From Pontibacillus marinus BH030004 = DSM 16465 (GTDB taxonomy: Bacteria > Bacillota > Bacilli > Bacillales > BH030062): 43,171 bases of DNA. The DNA lies in assembly GCF_000425225.1 (NCBI RefSeq), contig NZ_AULJ01000045.1:1-43171 (forward strand). The letters are read 5' to 3'. Of the stretch, positions 42,072 to 43,171 are shown piece after piece; positions within the stretch are counted from its first letter, which is position 1, and each line of letters begins with the position of its first letter. The notes beneath the pieces were generated by a model. It saw nothing but the letters and a program-made list of their open reading frames with translations, was not told where the DNA came from and ran no database searches. The translations under genes were made by a program, and so were the position numbers.

Positions 42072-42923
42072 TTAATCGAATAGATCCATTTGTCTCGGGT
42101 TTAAATCACAATAAGATATGCCTAACATATCGATAAAGGTCTTTGCATTTGGTGCAGCATCTCCACCGGAATTGTTATTAAATAAAATCGTAATATCAGG
42201 CGTGATTTGTTGTAGTTCAAGAACGCGTTCTTTCCATTCACGTAACTCTTCCTCATTATAGTTGTATAAGAAACGAACTTCTCTCCAATCTTCTCGCCCG
42301 TTTTTATTCCACCCGTGTGTATTTCTTCCATGAAATCGAACAAGTGTCTTTTCTGGGTGTGTCGGCTCCAATATTCGAGGTACTGAACCTTCTCCTGCTT
42401 GAGGCTCATCACATATAGAATGAATCCAATTTTCTTCTCTCATAAATTTAAGTGTTTGTTCTTTGTATTCTGGTAAGAACCATGTGCGATTTCGAAATTC
42501 TAAGGCTAAAGGTAAGTCTCCCATTAACTTTCGGATCACACGTAGTTTTTGTACGTTTTCTTTTGATACATTAAACCATGGAGGAAACTGAAATAGGACG
42601 CACTTTAACTTCCCAGCTTCTATAACTGGTTGTATAGAATCCTTATAGGCCTGAAACATTTCTTTTACTTCATCAGATGTCAATTTTTCTCGATGATGTC
42701 CGGTCATTTTATTATAGGCTTTAATTACGAAAGAGAAAGAATCTGGCGTTTCACGAACCCACTTTTCATAATTTCTCTGAGGTTGTATGGCATAAAATGC
42801 ACTATCAACTTCTACTACAGGGAAATGGGAAGCATAGACAGACAATTTATCCTGCGGGGATACAGAAGCATCATAAAGCTTTGCATGATCCCCCCATCCT
42901 GTTAATCCAATGGAAATACTCAT
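42072..42923 (-). CDS. DUF72 domain protein (YunF-like)
   Basis: A 283-residue DUF72 protein, TIM-barrel-like, of unknown biochemical function, similar to YunF of B. subtilis. Family marks include IGLTGWGDH at the start, FPVVEVDSAFYAIQPQRNYE, FSFVIKAYNKMTGH, KCVLFQFPPWF, LALEFRNRTWF, and the end YNYNEEELREW with FNNNSGGDAAPNA. The length is normal. It lies directly before the HD gene and the two probably form an operon with translational coupling. Confidence 0.9.
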   Translation of the reverse strand: MSISIGLTGWGDHAKLYDASVSPQDKLSVYASHFPVVEVDSAFYAIQPQRNYEKWVRETPDSFSFVIKAYNKMTGHHREKLTSDEVKEMFQAYKDSIQPVIEAGKLKCVLFQFPPWFNVSKENVQKLRVIRKLMGDLPLALEFRNRTWFLPEYKEQTLKFMREENWIHSICDEPQAGEGSVPRILEPTHPEKTLVRFHGRNTHGWNKNGREDWREVRFLYNYNEEELREWKERVLELQQITPDITILFNNNSGGDAAPNAKTFIDMLGISYCDLNPRQMDLFD

Positions 42924-43020
42924 AGTACAGATGACTCCTTGATATGTATTCCTTTCTATCTTATAGAAGTATTAAAAAGCTTGTAAAGAATAAGGAACTA
43001 AACAATAAGTTATTTAAGAT

Positions 43021-43171
43021 AAGCCCCCTTATGTGGAAGACTTGGTTTCGAGATAATAATGTGAGGAGTCCGTTGCTGTTGAGTAATTTGTTGCGGTCAG
43101 TGAAACGGCAAGCCTGTTGTGGAAGAAAAGCCGAGCCTCCTCGTGCCTGCGGGGTCTCGTCTTCCCTTTGT
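43021..43171 (+). repeat. Large dispersed hairpin repeat, copy C (cut by window end)
   Basis: The leader GCCCCCTTATGTGGAAGACT then TGGTTTCGAGATAA is followed by GTCCGTTGCTGTTG, GTGAAACGGCAAG and GAGCCTCCTCGTGCCTGCGG. It lines up with copy A base for base in the leader and the conserved core. The far arm lies beyond the window. Same orientation as copy A. Confidence 0.75.

Noticed and set aside
1-43171. CRISPR array, tRNA, rRNA, prophage or IS transposase
   Set aside because: No regularly spaced repeats, no tRNA cloverleaf, rRNA or transposase sequence were noticed on either strand.

Overview
The window looks like chromosomal DNA of a spore-forming, probably moderately salt-tolerant member of the Bacillaceae (Halobacillus, Pontibacillus, Virgibacillus and similar genera are plausible). 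The reasons are low GC, AGGAGG-type ribosome binding sites with frequent TTG/GTG starts, a GerA-type germination operon, YqfQ, YjcZ, YozE, YhcU and SplA-type Bacillus families, a LexA box of the Bacillus type and an MhqR-type operator. I see no rRNA, tRNA, CRISPR array, transposase or prophage genes. Genus assignment is inference only.

Layout. 1-4300 is an AT-rich accessory strip: small single-copy orphan genes, nearly all on the minus strand, one 5'-truncated gene, a DinB-fold protein, a Nudix hydrolase and three short copies of a dispersed repeat motif. 4445-9860 holds an orphan plus-strand gene, an unusual dihydroorotate-dehydrogenase-like/membrane fusion with a duplicated C-terminal membrane module, a SplA-like regulator, acylphosphatase, an SDR oxidoreductase and the radical SAM protein YfkAB. 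9869-14412 carries a luciferase-like oxidoreductase, the LysM/M14 peptidoglycan peptidase YqgT, a histidine phosphatase and an amidohydrolase. 14508-20503 is a spore germination receptor operon (CBO0543-type membrane protein, A, C, small D, B and a second B subunit) with a possible sigma-G promoter and a clear terminator.

20507-28600 is housekeeping and stress genes: mannose-6-phosphate isomerase, a VOC protein, the carboxylesterase MhqD behind a textbook promoter overlapped by MhqR-like boxes, an AbrB-type membrane protein, TerC, a fused MsrAB, YqfQ, uracil-DNA glycosylase and small conserved proteins. 28758-33028 is sbcDC. 33164-34497 holds a PilZ protein, a divergent YolD-like/WYL-like pair sharing LexA boxes, and a tiny YjcZ-type sporulation protein. 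34640-35211 is a gene-free stretch with two opposed copies of a large hairpin repeat whose arms differ between copies but pair within each copy. 35354-39376 contains yozE, tatC, two tandem tatA genes, mobA, folA and thyA. 39477-42923 has an anthrax-lethal-factor-like metalloprotease, an NlpC/P60 cell-wall hydrolase, an HD phosphohydrolase that seems to start at AUU, and a DUF72 protein. The window ends inside a third copy of the hairpin repeat.

Most interesting: the hairpin repeat family with apparently co-varying stems; the duplicated AHDR membrane module fused to a degenerate DHODH domain, with a further 41 in-frame codons after its TAG; the SOS-box YolD/WYL pair; the MhqR-like control region; and the two-B-subunit germination operon. 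All functional statements are from reading the sequence; no database search was run.
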